Shown one piece after another: positions 17,030-25,447 of a stretch of 64,000 nucleotides of DNA. Origin of the DNA: Streptomyces sp. NBS 14/10 (GTDB lineage Bacteria; Actinomycetota; Actinomycetes; Streptomycetales; Streptomycetaceae); the NCBI RefSeq assembly GCF_002224125.1, contig NZ_NCSM01000022.1, forward strand, positions 576,885-640,884, given 5' to 3'. Position numbers and translations under genes: made by a program. Within the stretch, counting starts at the first letter, position 1. The number at the start of each line of letters is the position of its first letter. Under the pieces are notes generated by a model. That model saw only the letters and a list, made by a program, of their open reading frames with translations. It had not been told where the DNA came from and made no database searches.

Positions 17030-17755
17030 ATGCCGTCCTGGTTCGAGGGGCCTCTCGCCGCATTCGACACGGAGACCACAGGGATCGATGTAGAGCAGGA
17101 CCGGATCGTGTCGGCCGCTTTGGTGGTCCAGCGGGGCGCCGGGAGTCTGCCGGAGGTCAGGCGCTGGCTGGTGAGCCCGGGGATACCGGTGCCGGAGGCG
17201 GCGAGCGCCATACACGGGCTGACCGACGCGCATCTCCAGCGGCACGGCAGGTGGCCGGCGCCGGTGGTGGACGAGGTGGCGCGGGCGCTGGCCGAGCAGT
17301 CCGCCCGGGGCACCCCGGTGGTGGTGATGAACGCGCCGTTCGATCTGACCCTGCTGGACCGGGAGTTGAAGCGCCACCGCAATGCGAGCCTGTCCACGTA
17401 TGTCTCCCTGCGCTCACTGGCCATCCTCGACCCCCGCGTGCTGGACAAGCACCTGGACCGTTATCGCAAGGGCCGCCGCACGCTCACCGATCTGTGCGCC
17501 CATTACGACGTGGAGTTGACGGGCGCGCATGACGCGGCGGCGGACGCCATGGCCGCCCTGGAAGTGGTGCGGGCGGTGGGCCGCCGCTTCACCTCCCGGC
17601 TGGGCACGATGACGCCCGCGGAGCTGCATGACCGGCAGACGGTGTGGTACGCGGCGCAGGCCCGCGGTCTGCAGGCGTGGTTCGCGCTCAACGGCTCGCA
17701 GGAGGTGTGCGACCCGGCCTGGCCGATGCGGCCTGAGCTGCCCGCCGCGGCGTAG
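17030..17755 (+). CDS. DEDDh 3'-5' exonuclease
   Basis: A 241-aa exonuclease of the DnaQ/RNase T superfamily. Exo I is FDTETTGID (residues about 10-18), Exo II contains MNAPFDLTLLDREL, and Exo III is AHDAAADAMAALEV, giving the D-E-D-H-D set. The ATG at 17030 follows GAGGAGTTGAGG; an in-frame ATG at 16994 is less likely. It is not joined to a polymerase domain, so it is a stand-alone proofreading, repair or RNA-trimming enzyme. It is divergent from the DUF4365 pair. Confidence 0.88.
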   Translation: MPSWFEGPLAAFDTETTGIDVEQDRIVSAALVVQRGAGSLPEVRRWLVSPGIPVPEAASAIHGLTDAHLQRHGRWPAPVVDEVARALAEQSARGTPVVVMNAPFDLTLLDRELKRHRNASLSTYVSLRSLAILDPRVLDKHLDRYRKGRRTLTDLCAHYDVELTGAHDAAADAMAALEVVRAVGRRFTSRLGTMTPAELHDRQTVWYAAQARGLQAWFALNGSQEVCDPAWPMRPELPAAA

Positions 17756-17759
17756 GCCC

Positions 17760-17831
17760 GCCGGATACGTGCCGAGGCCCGGATACGTGTCAAGGCCGGG
17801 ATAGGCGTCGAGGCCCGGATAGGGGTTGAGG
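17760..17831 (+). repeat. 18-bp tandem repeat, four units
   Basis: Four consecutive 18-bp units (first CCGGATACGTGCCGAGG-like, later variants CCGGGATAGG...) run from just after the exonuclease stop into the terminator of the tRNA-Val gene. Units 1-2 share GGATACGTG; units 3-4 share GGATAGG. Confidence 0.85.
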
Positions 17832-17859
17832 CCGGACCGCCTGCTGGCGGCCCGGCCTC
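17828..17859 (-). terminator. Terminator of tRNA-Val / exonuclease
   Basis: GAGGCCGG plus CCGCC pairs with GGCGG plus CCGGCCTC around a TGCT loop, with one mismatch. It is 6 bases from the tRNA 3' end and can serve both the tRNA (minus) and the exonuclease (plus). Confidence 0.8.
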
Positions 17860-17865
17860 ATGAGG

Positions 17866-17937
17866 TGGGCGATACTGGGTTCGAACCAGTGACCTCTTCG
17901 GTGTGAACGAAGCGCTCTCCCACTGAGCTAATCGCCC
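17866..17937 (-). tRNA. tRNA-Val (anticodon CAC), copy 1
   Basis: The 72-base cloverleaf has acceptor arms GGGCGAT / ATCGCCC, D arm AGCTCAGTGGGAGAGC, anticodon stem CTTCG/CGAAG around TTCACAC (anticodon CAC, reads GUG), and T arm ACTGGTTCGAACCCAGT. CCA is not encoded. It is identical base for base to the copy at 25448-25519. Confidence 0.97.
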
Positions 17938-18003
17938 CGGGTGTCCCGGTGGGGTCCTCCCCGGTGGAACGACCTGAACAATACAGGTCGCGGTGGGTTT
18001 CGT

Positions 18004-18471
18004 TCAAACCGAATGCGCCCCGGGCGGCGGCGCGGCCAGGTAGGCCCGCAGCCCTCGCCGCCCGCCGCGCATCATCAGCGCGTGGTTGAGGCGGAAGAGG
18101 GGGCGGCCGGGGAGCGCGAAGAGGCGCAGCAGCGGCTTGCGGACCACCACATCCTGCTCGAAGAGGGCGCGCGCGCCGCTGCCGCAGGCGGTCACGGTCC
18201 AGCGCGCCCACCCCTCCAGATCGCCGGAGAAGGCCAGCTCCAGCACCCCAGCCGCCGGGTCCTGGCGCGCCTCGCGGACGGTGATGACCAGGTCGTACGG
18301 GATCACGGAGCGGAAACGGGCGATGCCGGTCCGCTCGTCGCTCCTGACCGCCTCCCGGACCTGCGGCCACCACCGGGGATACTCGTCGCCCGCGGCGAGC
18401 AGCCGATAGACGGCGGCGGGCGGGGCGTCGAGGTCCCAGTGGCTCCGGAAGCGGTAACGGCACCAGTCCAT
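18004..18471 (-). CDS. SRPBCC (START-like) family protein
   Basis: A 155-aa polyketide cyclase/dehydrase-like SRPBCC protein. It begins with the family-typical FRSHWDLDAPPAAVYRLLAAG and YPRWWPQVREAV, followed by alternating beta strands (ARFRSVIPYDLVITVREAR, VLELAFSGDLEGWARWTVT) and a C-terminal helix. Such proteins bind hydrophobic ligands, and the ligand cannot be told from sequence. It is the tRNA-proximal gene of the block between the two tRNA-Val copies, 37 bases downstream of the rhamnogalacturonan lyase gene. Confidence 0.82.
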   Translation of the reverse strand: MDWCRYRFRSHWDLDAPPAAVYRLLAAGDEYPRWWPQVREAVRSDERTGIARFRSVIPYDLVITVREARQDPAAGVLELAFSGDLEGWARWTVTACGSGARALFEQDVVVRKPLLRLFALPGRPLFRLNHALMMRGGRRGLRAYLAAPPPGAHSV

Positions 18472-18508
18472 CTCTCCAGTCTGCGGTCTGTCCAGCTTTC
18501 CATCAGGC

Positions 18509-21259
18509 TCAGCCGGGCAGCTTGTCCCCGATCAGCGCGAGGTTCTGGATCGCGGCCAGCCCGTACTGGGCGGTGGAGTTGGTGGACACCCAGACGGCCT
18601 CGACCCCGGGCTCCAGCACATCGGGCCCTTCCAGCTCGACCGTCCTCCAGTCGGTCGTGGCGTCGGGGTAGCCGTCGCCCCCGGAGAACTTCTGCCAGGC
18701 GCGTTTGATCAGCGCCTCGTCCTTGAGCCGCGCCCCCGCGTAGGCGTCGAGCCTCGAGTGGCCCTGGAAGAGCAGCAGCGAGCCGAAGTCCGTACCGTAG
18801 CGGGCCTTCTGTTCGGCCTTGGTGGCGTTGAAGTAGCGGCAGTAGTCCAGCCACGCCTCCTTGAACTCGGGTACGTCGATCAGGTCGATCAGCTCGGCGC
18901 ACATCTCGACGAGGCCGAAGACCGCGGACAGATGGGAGACGCTGACCTTCGCCTCGGTCGCGACGGCGTACTTGCCGGTGGAGAGGTCGTAGAGCCCGGA
19001 GCCCTGGACGAAGCCGTTGGGCTGCGCGGCGATGGTCTCCATCGTGCCGCGCAGTCTGGCCTCGGCCTTCTCAGCCTTGGGGCCGCGCCGCTCCCATTCG
19101 GTGAGCCACGCCCCGGCCAGCCCGCTCCAGTCGGTGCCGAAGCCGATGTCCAGGGCGTGCGGGTCCGGTTCGTAGTCGGGGTCGGTGCGGACCTTGCGCA
19201 GCGGGTCGAGGACGAGGAAGGTCTCATCGGAGTCGACGAGGGCGCTCATGATGTCGCCGACGCGCTCGTCGGCGGTGAGGAAGTAGTACGGACGCCGGTA
19301 GACGGCGGTGGAGATGCGCTGCTGTTTGGCGCTGTCCGCGAAGTGCTGTACGCCGTGCCGGGTGCCGAGGCCGGCCCACTTCCCGAGATGGTAGGCGTCC
19401 ACTTCGCCGGTGTGCCGGGTCATGGCCTCCACGAACCGGAAGACATCGGCCCGGCCGGAGCGCAGATAGGCGTACCAGAGCCATAGGTCGGGTGACAGCT
19501 CGGAGTTGTCCCAGGCGTAGCCGCCGACGTCGTACCGCCACTGGTGCCGGTCCTCGTCGTACGTGTGCATGATGTCGCCGTAGTCCCAGAAGCCGTACCA
19601 GCGGCGCTGCTCGGCCTGGCCCTTGTGGTAAGTGAAGAGGAAGTCCAGATGGTCCTCGATCTTCGCCTTGGCGGCGGTCGAGCGGTCCACGGGGGCGAAC
19701 AGGCCGCCGAAGACCTTGGCACGGGCCAGATCGGCGGGTCCGGCGGCCAGTTGGGGCGGGGTGCGTACGGCGGCTGCCTGGGCGACCAGCGTCTCCGCGC
19801 TCGGTGTGGCGCCGTTGGCCCAGAACATCAGCTCGCTGGTGCGCGCGATGCCGTACGGGGTGCCGAACTTCGGCTCGTAGTCCTCGTAGGTGATGTTGAG
19901 TCCTTCGAGCTGTTCGGCGTAGGTGTCCTGGCCCATGCCGTCGTGGTAGAAGCGCAGATCCATCGGCTGGGCCTCGGGCGACCACAGCCACAGCGTGACC
20001 TCGGCCTCGTCGCCCGCGGCGCCCCGGATGTCGAGCTGGGCGGGGAACTTCTCCCAGAAGTCGCGCAGCCCGAAGGACAGTCCGCCGCTGACCCCGCCCA
20101 CATAGCCGAAACCGCTCGCCCGGCCGCCTCCACCCGCGGGGATCCAGCCGTGGGCCGGTTTGGTGCGCTTGCGCAGTGTGAAGCCGTCGGCGGACAGCTG
20201 GGAGAGGGTGTAGTCGCCCCAGGTGGGGATGAGGTGCAGCCGGGTGGTCACCCGCTGGTCCCAGGTGGCCGGGTCCGGCAGCTTCTCGCCCTTGAACTGG
20301 GCCTTGCGGACGGCCGCGCCGGGGTCGCGGCGCAGCCCGGTGACGCCCTTGACCGCCTCGGTCAGAAACCCCTTGCCCTCGCCCGCGATCCGGATGTGCC
20401 GGTCGTACGCCTCGTCGCGCATGGGCACGGAGAAGCGCACGCCCAGACCGCGGATGAAGTCCTTGCCCTGATCCCCGTCGAAGGTGATGGTGTGGACCAT
20501 GCGGAACGAGTCGGCGCCCGCGTAGAAGTAGAGCCGGACGCTGAAGGGGAGCCAGCCGCGGCCGCCCTTGCGGTGTTTGCCGTCGATACGGACGACCGCG
20601 CGGACGGGGCCCTTCTGCTCGACCTTGGCGCCGCTGATCTCGCCGTCGAACCGCTCCCACTTGGCGCTGCCGTGGTCGCCGTCGTCGATATCGCCCTGGC
20701 GGAGCAGGACGAGCCGGCCGTCGCGGGCGATCTCGGTGCCGCCCCGGGTGATGGACCGTACGAGCTTCCCGCCGTCCTTGCCGATCACGGCCTTGATCAC
20801 CCCGGTGTCCACGGTGATCTTGCCGCCGCTCTCGGAGACGGTGACCTTCTTGGCGGGCGCGGCGGGTTCGCCGGCCGTCAGGCGGTACGCGGTGGCGCCG
20901 TCGAGCCCTTCCGCCGCGGCGTGCGCGGTCCACTTGAGCGAGCCGTCGGGCCAGTAGGCGGTGGCCCAGGTCTGCAGGGGCACGTCCTTGCCGTCGGCCG
21001 TGGCCAGCGCGAACTTCTGGTCCGCCGGCTGGGCGCCCTTCGGCCAGGGCACGCCGAAGGTGCTGCCCGCGGCCGCGCCGAGGCCGCCGTCCTCCAGCCA
21101 GGTGATGTTCACGGGGTCGTCCGCCGCCTTGTCGGCCGTCTCGGCCTTGTCGGCGGCCGCGGCCTGCTGGGCGTTGTCCGCGAGCAGCCAGGAGAAGGGG
21201 GTCGCGGCGCCGGCGACGGCGGCTGCCTTGAGCACATTGCGTCGGGGGATCGGAGACAT
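18509..21259 (-). CDS. Tat-exported exo-rhamnogalacturonan lyase-like protein (PL26 / YetA-like)
   Basis: A 916-aa secreted protein. The N-terminus has a Tat signal (RRNVLKAAAVAGAATPFSWL). The N-terminal barrel has the family-like WLEDGGLGAAAGSTFGVPWP and TAYWPDGSLKWTAHA; the C-terminal half is helical (WYGFWDYGDIMHTYDED, YAWDNSELSPDLWLWYAYL), fitting the three-domain PcRGLX/YetA plan. Such enzymes release unsaturated galacturonosyl-rhamnose from rhamnogalacturonan I. The start is the ATG at 21259 after GAAAGG. Transporter genes upstream support a pectin-use role. The family call is from memory of patterns. Confidence 0.82.
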   Translation of the reverse strand: MSPIPRRNVLKAAAVAGAATPFSWLLADNAQQAAAADKAETADKAADDPVNITWLEDGGLGAAAGSTFGVPWPKGAQPADQKFALATADGKDVPLQTWATAYWPDGSLKWTAHAAAEGLDGATAYRLTAGEPAAPAKKVTVSESGGKITVDTGVIKAVIGKDGGKLVRSITRGGTEIARDGRLVLLRQGDIDDGDHGSAKWERFDGEISGAKVEQKGPVRAVVRIDGKHRKGGRGWLPFSVRLYFYAGADSFRMVHTITFDGDQGKDFIRGLGVRFSVPMRDEAYDRHIRIAGEGKGFLTEAVKGVTGLRRDPGAAVRKAQFKGEKLPDPATWDQRVTTRLHLIPTWGDYTLSQLSADGFTLRKRTKPAHGWIPAGGGGRASGFGYVGGVSGGLSFGLRDFWEKFPAQLDIRGAAGDEAEVTLWLWSPEAQPMDLRFYHDGMGQDTYAEQLEGLNITYEDYEPKFGTPYGIARTSELMFWANGATPSAETLVAQAAAVRTPPQLAAGPADLARAKVFGGLFAPVDRSTAAKAKIEDHLDFLFTYHKGQAEQRRWYGFWDYGDIMHTYDEDRHQWRYDVGGYAWDNSELSPDLWLWYAYLRSGRADVFRFVEAMTRHTGEVDAYHLGKWAGLGTRHGVQHFADSAKQQRISTAVYRRPYYFLTADERVGDIMSALVDSDETFLVLDPLRKVRTDPDYEPDPHALDIGFGTDWSGLAGAWLTEWERRGPKAEKAEARLRGTMETIAAQPNGFVQGSGLYDLSTGKYAVATEAKVSVSHLSAVFGLVEMCAELIDLIDVPEFKEAWLDYCRYFNATKAEQKARYGTDFGSLLLFQGHSRLDAYAGARLKDEALIKRAWQKFSGGDGYPDATTDWRTVELEGPDVLEPGVEAVWVSTNSTAQYGLAAIQNLALIGDKLPG

Positions 21260-21338
21260 GCGCAACCTTTCAACGGGGGTCAGGTGCGGTGCATGACGTG
21301 GATGGCTCGATGGGGGTGGTCGTGGTGTCAGGGGCGGG

Positions 21339-21380
21339 CCGCTGTCAGGCGCGAGCAGGCCGCCGTCAGGCGCGGACGGC
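21339..21380. repeat. Imperfect direct repeat after the DUF624 gene
   Basis: The motif CCGC(T/C)GTCAGGCGCG occurs twice about 22 bases apart, with further CCAGGCGACAGGCGCG and ACCGTCAGGC copies up to the DUF624 stop. The 148 bases between the lyase start and this stop hold no other recognisable feature. Confidence 0.5.
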
Positions 21381-21407
21381 CCACGCCAGGCGACAGGCGC
21401 GCCACCG

Positions 21408-22025
21408 TCAGGCCCGTACGCGCCTTTCCACCGCGACGGCGCAGGCCGCGAGGGCGCCGACCGCGGGGGCGACCAGCGGCAGCAGCTGCCAGGCGGCGAC
21501 GGTGACCACCGCGAGCCCGCCGACGAGCAGCAGCGACCCGCCCAGGTCGGCGCCGAGGCCGCGGCGTACGGCGGCGCGGGCCACGGCGGGCCAGCCGAGG
21601 CCGGGCCGCCACCGCGCGGCCGTACGCAGCCCGAGCACGATCACCGCGAGCGTCCCCGCCACGCTCACGGCGATCAGCGCGGGCCCGCCGGGCAGGGCCC
21701 CGGAGCGGGCCACGCGCAGATCGAAGGCGAGCAGCGCGAGGGCCGCCCACCACAGCAGGGAGAACCGCCAGCCGCTGCGCACCGCCTCCCGCAGACCGGA
21801 GAGGAAATCGCGCCATGTGGACCGCTCGCCGTCCAGGTGGCGGCGGAGATGTGCGCACCCGGCCGCGAAGGCGGGCAGCAGGGTGACCACGGGCAGGGCG
21901 GCGAGCACCACCCACACCCCGGTCAGCAGGGACTCGGCGAACACCGAGAAGAGGAACATCCGCGAGTCCCGCCGCGCCGCCGCCCGCCCGGTCCGCGACC
22001 GCGCGCTCGCTTCCCGTACGTCCAT
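21408..22025 (-). CDS. DUF624 (YesL-like) membrane protein
   Basis: A 205-aa membrane protein with about five hydrophobic helices (for example FSVFAESLLTGVWVVLAAL, FSLLWWAALALLAF, GGLAVVTVAAWQLLPLVAP). The N-terminal layout and the DFLSGLREAVRSGWRFSLLW segment fit DUF624/YesL. YesL accompanies the rhamnogalacturonan transporter genes in Bacillus subtilis, which suits this place between permeases and a PL26-like lyase. The molecular role is not known. Confidence 0.8.
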   Translation of the reverse strand: MDVREASARSRTGRAAARRDSRMFLFSVFAESLLTGVWVVLAALPVVTLLPAFAAGCAHLRRHLDGERSTWRDFLSGLREAVRSGWRFSLLWWAALALLAFDLRVARSGALPGGPALIAVSVAGTLAVIVLGLRTAARWRPGLGWPAVARAAVRRGLGADLGGSLLLVGGLAVVTVAAWQLLPLVAPAVGALAACAVAVERRVRA

Positions 22026-22037
22026 CGCGCCCGCCCC

Positions 22038-22895
22038 TCAGCCCTTGAGCCCGGAGGTCGCCGCGCCCTCGACCAGATAGCGCTGGAAGGCGAGGAAGAA
22101 CAGCAGCACCGGGGCCAGCGCCACCAGCGACATGGCGACCATGCCGCCGTAGTCCGCGACGGTGTCCTGGTCGATGAACATCTTCAGGGCGAGCGAGACC
22201 GTGTACTTGTCCTGGGTGTTCAGATAGAGCAGCGGTCCGATGAAGTCGTTCCAGGACCAGATGAAGCTGAAGATCGCGCTGGTGATCAGGGCCGGGCGGC
22301 ACAGCGGCAGCACGATGTACCAGTAGATGCGGAGATGACCGCAGCCGTCGATACGGGCCGCCTCGTCCAACTCGCTCGGCAGGTTGCGCATGAACTGCAT
22401 CAGCAGGAAGACGAAGAAGGCGTCCACGGCCAGGTACTTGCCGAGCAGCAGCGGCACAAAGGTGTTGATGTAGTCCAGCTTCTGGAACAGCACATACTGC
22501 GGAATGATCAGCACCTGGAAGGGCAGCAGCAGTGTGGCGATCATGACCGAGAACAGCAGATTGCGCCCCGCGAAGCGGATCCTGGCGAAGGCGTAGGCCG
22601 CCAGGGAGCAGGAGAACAGCACCCCGACCACCGAACCCACCGCGATGATCAGCGAGTTGTAGAAGAAGCTGGTGATCGGGATGTCGGCGATGCCCTCGGA
22701 CAGCCGCCGGTAGTTGTCGGTGATGGGGTCGGTGGGCAGCAGCTGCAGACTGCCGACGATCTTGTCCCCGGGCTTGAACGAGGCACCGATCACCCACACC
22801 ACGGGGTAGAGGATCACGGCCAGCAGCGCGAGCGCGCCCACATGCCAGCCCACGGACCGCGCCCTGCGCCGGGCCACACCGCTCAAGGCACTCAC
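22038..22895 (-). CDS. Carbohydrate ABC transporter permease (MalG/LacG type)
   Basis: A 285-aa inner-membrane permease with six hydrophobic segments and the binding-protein-dependent transport (EAA) loop ELDEAARIDGCGHLRIYWYIVLPLCRPAL. The GTG at 22895 overlaps the stop of the first permease by four bases (GTGA), fixing the start. It would pair with the upstream permease to form the channel. No ATPase gene is in the cluster; streptomycete sugar importers commonly borrow MsiK. Confidence 0.92.
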   Translation of the reverse strand: MSALSGVARRRARSVGWHVGALALLAVILYPVVWVIGASFKPGDKIVGSLQLLPTDPITDNYRRLSEGIADIPITSFFYNSLIIAVGSVVGVLFSCSLAAYAFARIRFAGRNLLFSVMIATLLLPFQVLIIPQYVLFQKLDYINTFVPLLLGKYLAVDAFFVFLLMQFMRNLPSELDEAARIDGCGHLRIYWYIVLPLCRPALITSAIFSFIWSWNDFIGPLLYLNTQDKYTVSLALKMFIDQDTVADYGGMVAMSLVALAPVLLFFLAFQRYLVEGAATSGLKG

Positions 22896-23896
22896 CGGGC
22901 GTCCTCCTCGTAGTGCACCCAGCCGCGCTGGGTCTTGAACAGCACCACCGTCACCAGCCCGATGCCGAGCATCAGCATCCACGCCATCGCGGAGGCGTAG
23001 CCCATGCGCAGATTGCGGAAGCCCTGCTCGTACAGGTACCAGGTGTAGACCAGCAGCGAGTCGGCGGGACCGCCCGCCCCGGAGCCTCCGGTGCCGCCGA
23101 TGACCACCGCCGAGGTGAAGACCTGGAACGAGTGGATGATCTCCAGCAGCAGATTGAAGAAGAGCACGGGGGAAATCATCGGCAGGGTGATGGAACGGAA
23201 CCGGCGCCAGCGGCCCGCGCCGTCCATCTCCGCGGCCTCGTACAGCTCACGGGGCACCTGCTTGAGCCCGGCCAGGAAGATCACCATCGGGGCGCCGAAC
23301 TGCCAGACGGTCAGCGAGATGAGCGTGGGCAACATCCAGTCCGGGTCGCCGATCCAGCCGCCCACGTCCCAGCCGAAGAGACTCATCGACTTGTCGACGA
23401 TCGCGTCGTCCTGGAAGATCGACCGCCAGACGACGCCGATGCTGACGCTGGCGCCGATCAGGGACGGGGCGTAGAAGGCCGAGCGGTAGAAGCCCTGCCC
23501 CTTACGGGGCTTGACCAGCAGCAGCGCCACGCCGAGCGCGAGCAGCAGCTTGAGCGGGGTGCCGATGAGAACGTACTTCACCGTCACATCGACCGAGTTC
23601 CACCACCGGTCGTCCCGGAACATCTCCCGGAAGTTCCGCAGGCCCACCCACTTGGGCGAGTCGAAGAGGTTGTAGTCGGTGAACGCCAGGTAGAGCGAGA
23701 CGAGCATCGGGCCGAGGGTGAGCAGCAGGATCCCGATGCACCACGGCGTCAGGAAGAGATACCCGGCCAGCGTCTCCCGGCGCCCCCGCCGCCGCGCGAG
23801 GGCGGTGGCGGGGGCGGAGTGCGGGGCCTTGGCCTCCCGCGGCGCGGGGGCCTTGTGCGCGAGGCCGTCCGCCGCGGGGGTCTTGGTGGGGGTCAC
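22892..23896 (-). CDS. Carbohydrate ABC transporter permease (MalF/LacF type)
   Basis: A 334-aa permease. An N-terminal cytoplasmic tail of about 40 residues (Ala/Lys/Pro-rich) is followed by the first membrane segment (GYLFLTPWCIGILLLTLGP) and five more, with the EAA loop ELYEAAEMDGAGRWRRFRSITLP. Family order (binding protein, MalF-type, MalG-type) is standard. It starts 11 bases after the solute-binding protein gene and is coupled to the second permease. Confidence 0.92.
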   Translation of the reverse strand: MTPTKTPAADGLAHKAPAPREAKAPHSAPATALARRRGRRETLAGYLFLTPWCIGILLLTLGPMLVSLYLAFTDYNLFDSPKWVGLRNFREMFRDDRWWNSVDVTVKYVLIGTPLKLLLALGVALLLVKPRKGQGFYRSAFYAPSLIGASVSIGVVWRSIFQDDAIVDKSMSLFGWDVGGWIGDPDWMLPTLISLTVWQFGAPMVIFLAGLKQVPRELYEAAEMDGAGRWRRFRSITLPMISPVLFFNLLLEIIHSFQVFTSAVVIGGTGGSGAGGPADSLLVYTWYLYEQGFRNLRMGYASAMAWMLMLGIGLVTVVLFKTQRGWVHYEEDAR

Positions 23897-23907
23897 GGGG
23901 GATCTCC

Positions 23908-25200
23908 TCAGGAGCCGAGCGCGGTCTTCGCCTCGCTGAAGAACTGGTCCACGGCGTCGTCCACCGACGTCTTGCCCTGGCTGACCTGGCCGTAGATGCG
24001 CAGGAACGCGGCCTCGGCGACATCCGCGCCGGCCGGGTGCGGAGTGATCGGCTCCAGCTTGTCGGTGACGCTCTCCTCGTACTGGGCGATCTTGGCGTTC
24101 ACACCGGTGGGCTTGAACGCGCCGTACTGCGCGTTGGTGGGCAGCACCCCGCGGTTGTAGCCCATGATCTTGCCGACCTCGGGGTCATGGGTCATGAAGT
24201 CGATGAACTTCGCGACTTCCTTGGGGTGTTGGGTACGCGCGGAACCGCTGAGCATCAGCGAGGAGAGGTACTGCCCGGTCTTCTTCCCGTCCAGGGTCGG
24301 GATCGGGCCGAGGTCGAGTTCGGTCTTGGTCTCGGCCGCGTAGCGGACCAGGAAGTTGTCCCAGGTGAACTCGGCGGCGGCGAGATCGGAGCTGATGCTG
24401 GACTTGGGCTTGACCTGCTCACTCTTCTTGGCCGGGACCAGTACGCCGTCCTTGTTCTTCCCGTACCAGTCGCCCCACCACTTCTTGAGGTCGTCCTCGG
24501 TGAACCCGAGTTTCTTGTCCTCGGTGAAGAAGGCCTTGCCCTGCTGGCGCAGATACAGGTCGTAGAGGTACATCACCCCGGCGTTGTCACTGGCGCCGAA
24601 GAGGTCCCCCTTGTCCTTACTGATCTTCTCGGCCGCGGAGAAGAACTGGTCCCAGGTCCAGCCGTCCTTGGGGGTCACCCCGACCTTCTTGAACTCGGCG
24701 GGGTTGTAGAACATGGCGAAGGTGTTGACGCCGACCGGCACGCCGTAGAGCTTGCCGTCGACCTCACCGGCCTTCTCCAGGCCGGCCCGGAAGTCCTTCA
24801 TGCTGAGGTTTCCGGCCTTCACCTGCTGGTTCAGATCGAGCAGGATGTTCTTCTCGCCGTACTTGCGCAGAAAAGCGACGGAATTCTGGAAGACGTCGGG
24901 CGGATTTCCGCCCGCGGCCTGGGTATTGAACTTGCTCCAGAAGTCGGCGTACTCGGCGAAGTCCGTCTTCACCTTGATCTTCGGATACTTCTTCTCGAAC
25001 AGCTTGACCGTCTTCTGGATCAGCTCGGCGCGGTCCTTCGCACCCCACCAGGAGTAGCGGATGGTCACCGTGCCATCGCCCGAGCCTCCGCTGTTCCCAC
25101 CGCAGCCCGAGGCCAGCAGCCCCAGCCCCAGCAGCCCCACCGCGGCCGCCCGCAGCCCCCTGCTCCCTCTGCCGCTCCCACGCACCCATCGAGCACTCAT
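23908..25200 (-). CDS. Extracellular sugar-binding lipoprotein (family 1)
   Basis: A 430-aa solute-binding protein. The lipoprotein signal has a basic N-terminus, a hydrophobic core and the lipobox LLASGC, so the Cys is expected to be diacylated. The mature part has IRYSWWGAKDRAELIQKTVK and the family-1 segment NTFAMFYNPAEFKKVGV-like. The ATG at 25200 is preceded by GGGAGGGG. The substrate is probably an oligosaccharide; the downstream lyase suggests rhamnogalacturonan fragments (inference). First gene of the operon, below LacI-type operators. Confidence 0.92.
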   Translation of the reverse strand: MSARWVRGSGRGSRGLRAAAVGLLGLGLLASGCGGNSGGSGDGTVTIRYSWWGAKDRAELIQKTVKLFEKKYPKIKVKTDFAEYADFWSKFNTQAAGGNPPDVFQNSVAFLRKYGEKNILLDLNQQVKAGNLSMKDFRAGLEKAGEVDGKLYGVPVGVNTFAMFYNPAEFKKVGVTPKDGWTWDQFFSAAEKISKDKGDLFGASDNAGVMYLYDLYLRQQGKAFFTEDKKLGFTEDDLKKWWGDWYGKNKDGVLVPAKKSEQVKPKSSISSDLAAAEFTWDNFLVRYAAETKTELDLGPIPTLDGKKTGQYLSSLMLSGSARTQHPKEVAKFIDFMTHDPEVGKIMGYNRGVLPTNAQYGAFKPTGVNAKIAQYEESVTDKLEPITPHPAGADVAEAAFLRIYGQVSQGKTSVDDAVDQFFSEAKTALGS

Positions 25201-25271
25201 GAGACGCCCCTCCCGGGCAGGTCGTCCGACTGCCCAACGAGCCTTCACACCAACGATCCTTGAAACGCCCT

Positions 25272-25297
25272 TGAAACGTTTTAGGCAAGCGCTTGCC
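25272..25297 (-). promoter_or_regulatory. Two adjacent LacI-family-type operators
   Basis: TGAAACGTTTTA (25272-25283; one base off a 12-bp palindrome) and the perfect 14-bp palindrome GGCAAGCGCTTGCC (25284-25297) lie back to back, 72-97 bases before the binding-protein start. Both have the central CG/GC dyad of LacI/GalR operators. This predicts sugar-responsive repression of the whole operon. No LacI-type gene is nearby. Confidence 0.7.
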
Positions 25298-25404
25298 GGG
25301 CTAAGTTAGGGACGTAGTCGGCGGACGTCAACGGTTCGGACAGGATCAGTCGAAGCGCTTCACCGATCGACCGGGATCCGGCCGTCACTGCGCGTAACAA
25401 CACG

Positions 25405-25437
25405 GAGGGCCCGGAGGCATCTAGCCTCCGGGCCCTC
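25405..25437 (-). terminator. Terminator of the second tRNA-Val
   Basis: A perfect 13-bp stem GAGGGCCCGGAGG / CCTCCGGGCCCTC with loop CATCTAG lies 10 bases past the tRNA 3' end. Confidence 0.85.
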
Positions 25438-25447
25438 GGTTGCAGGG

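Noticed and set aside
17938..25447. An integrative element between the tRNA-Val genes
   Set aside because: There is no integrase, excisionase, replication or transfer gene; the contents are metabolic. Kept only as a finding about the repeated tRNA.
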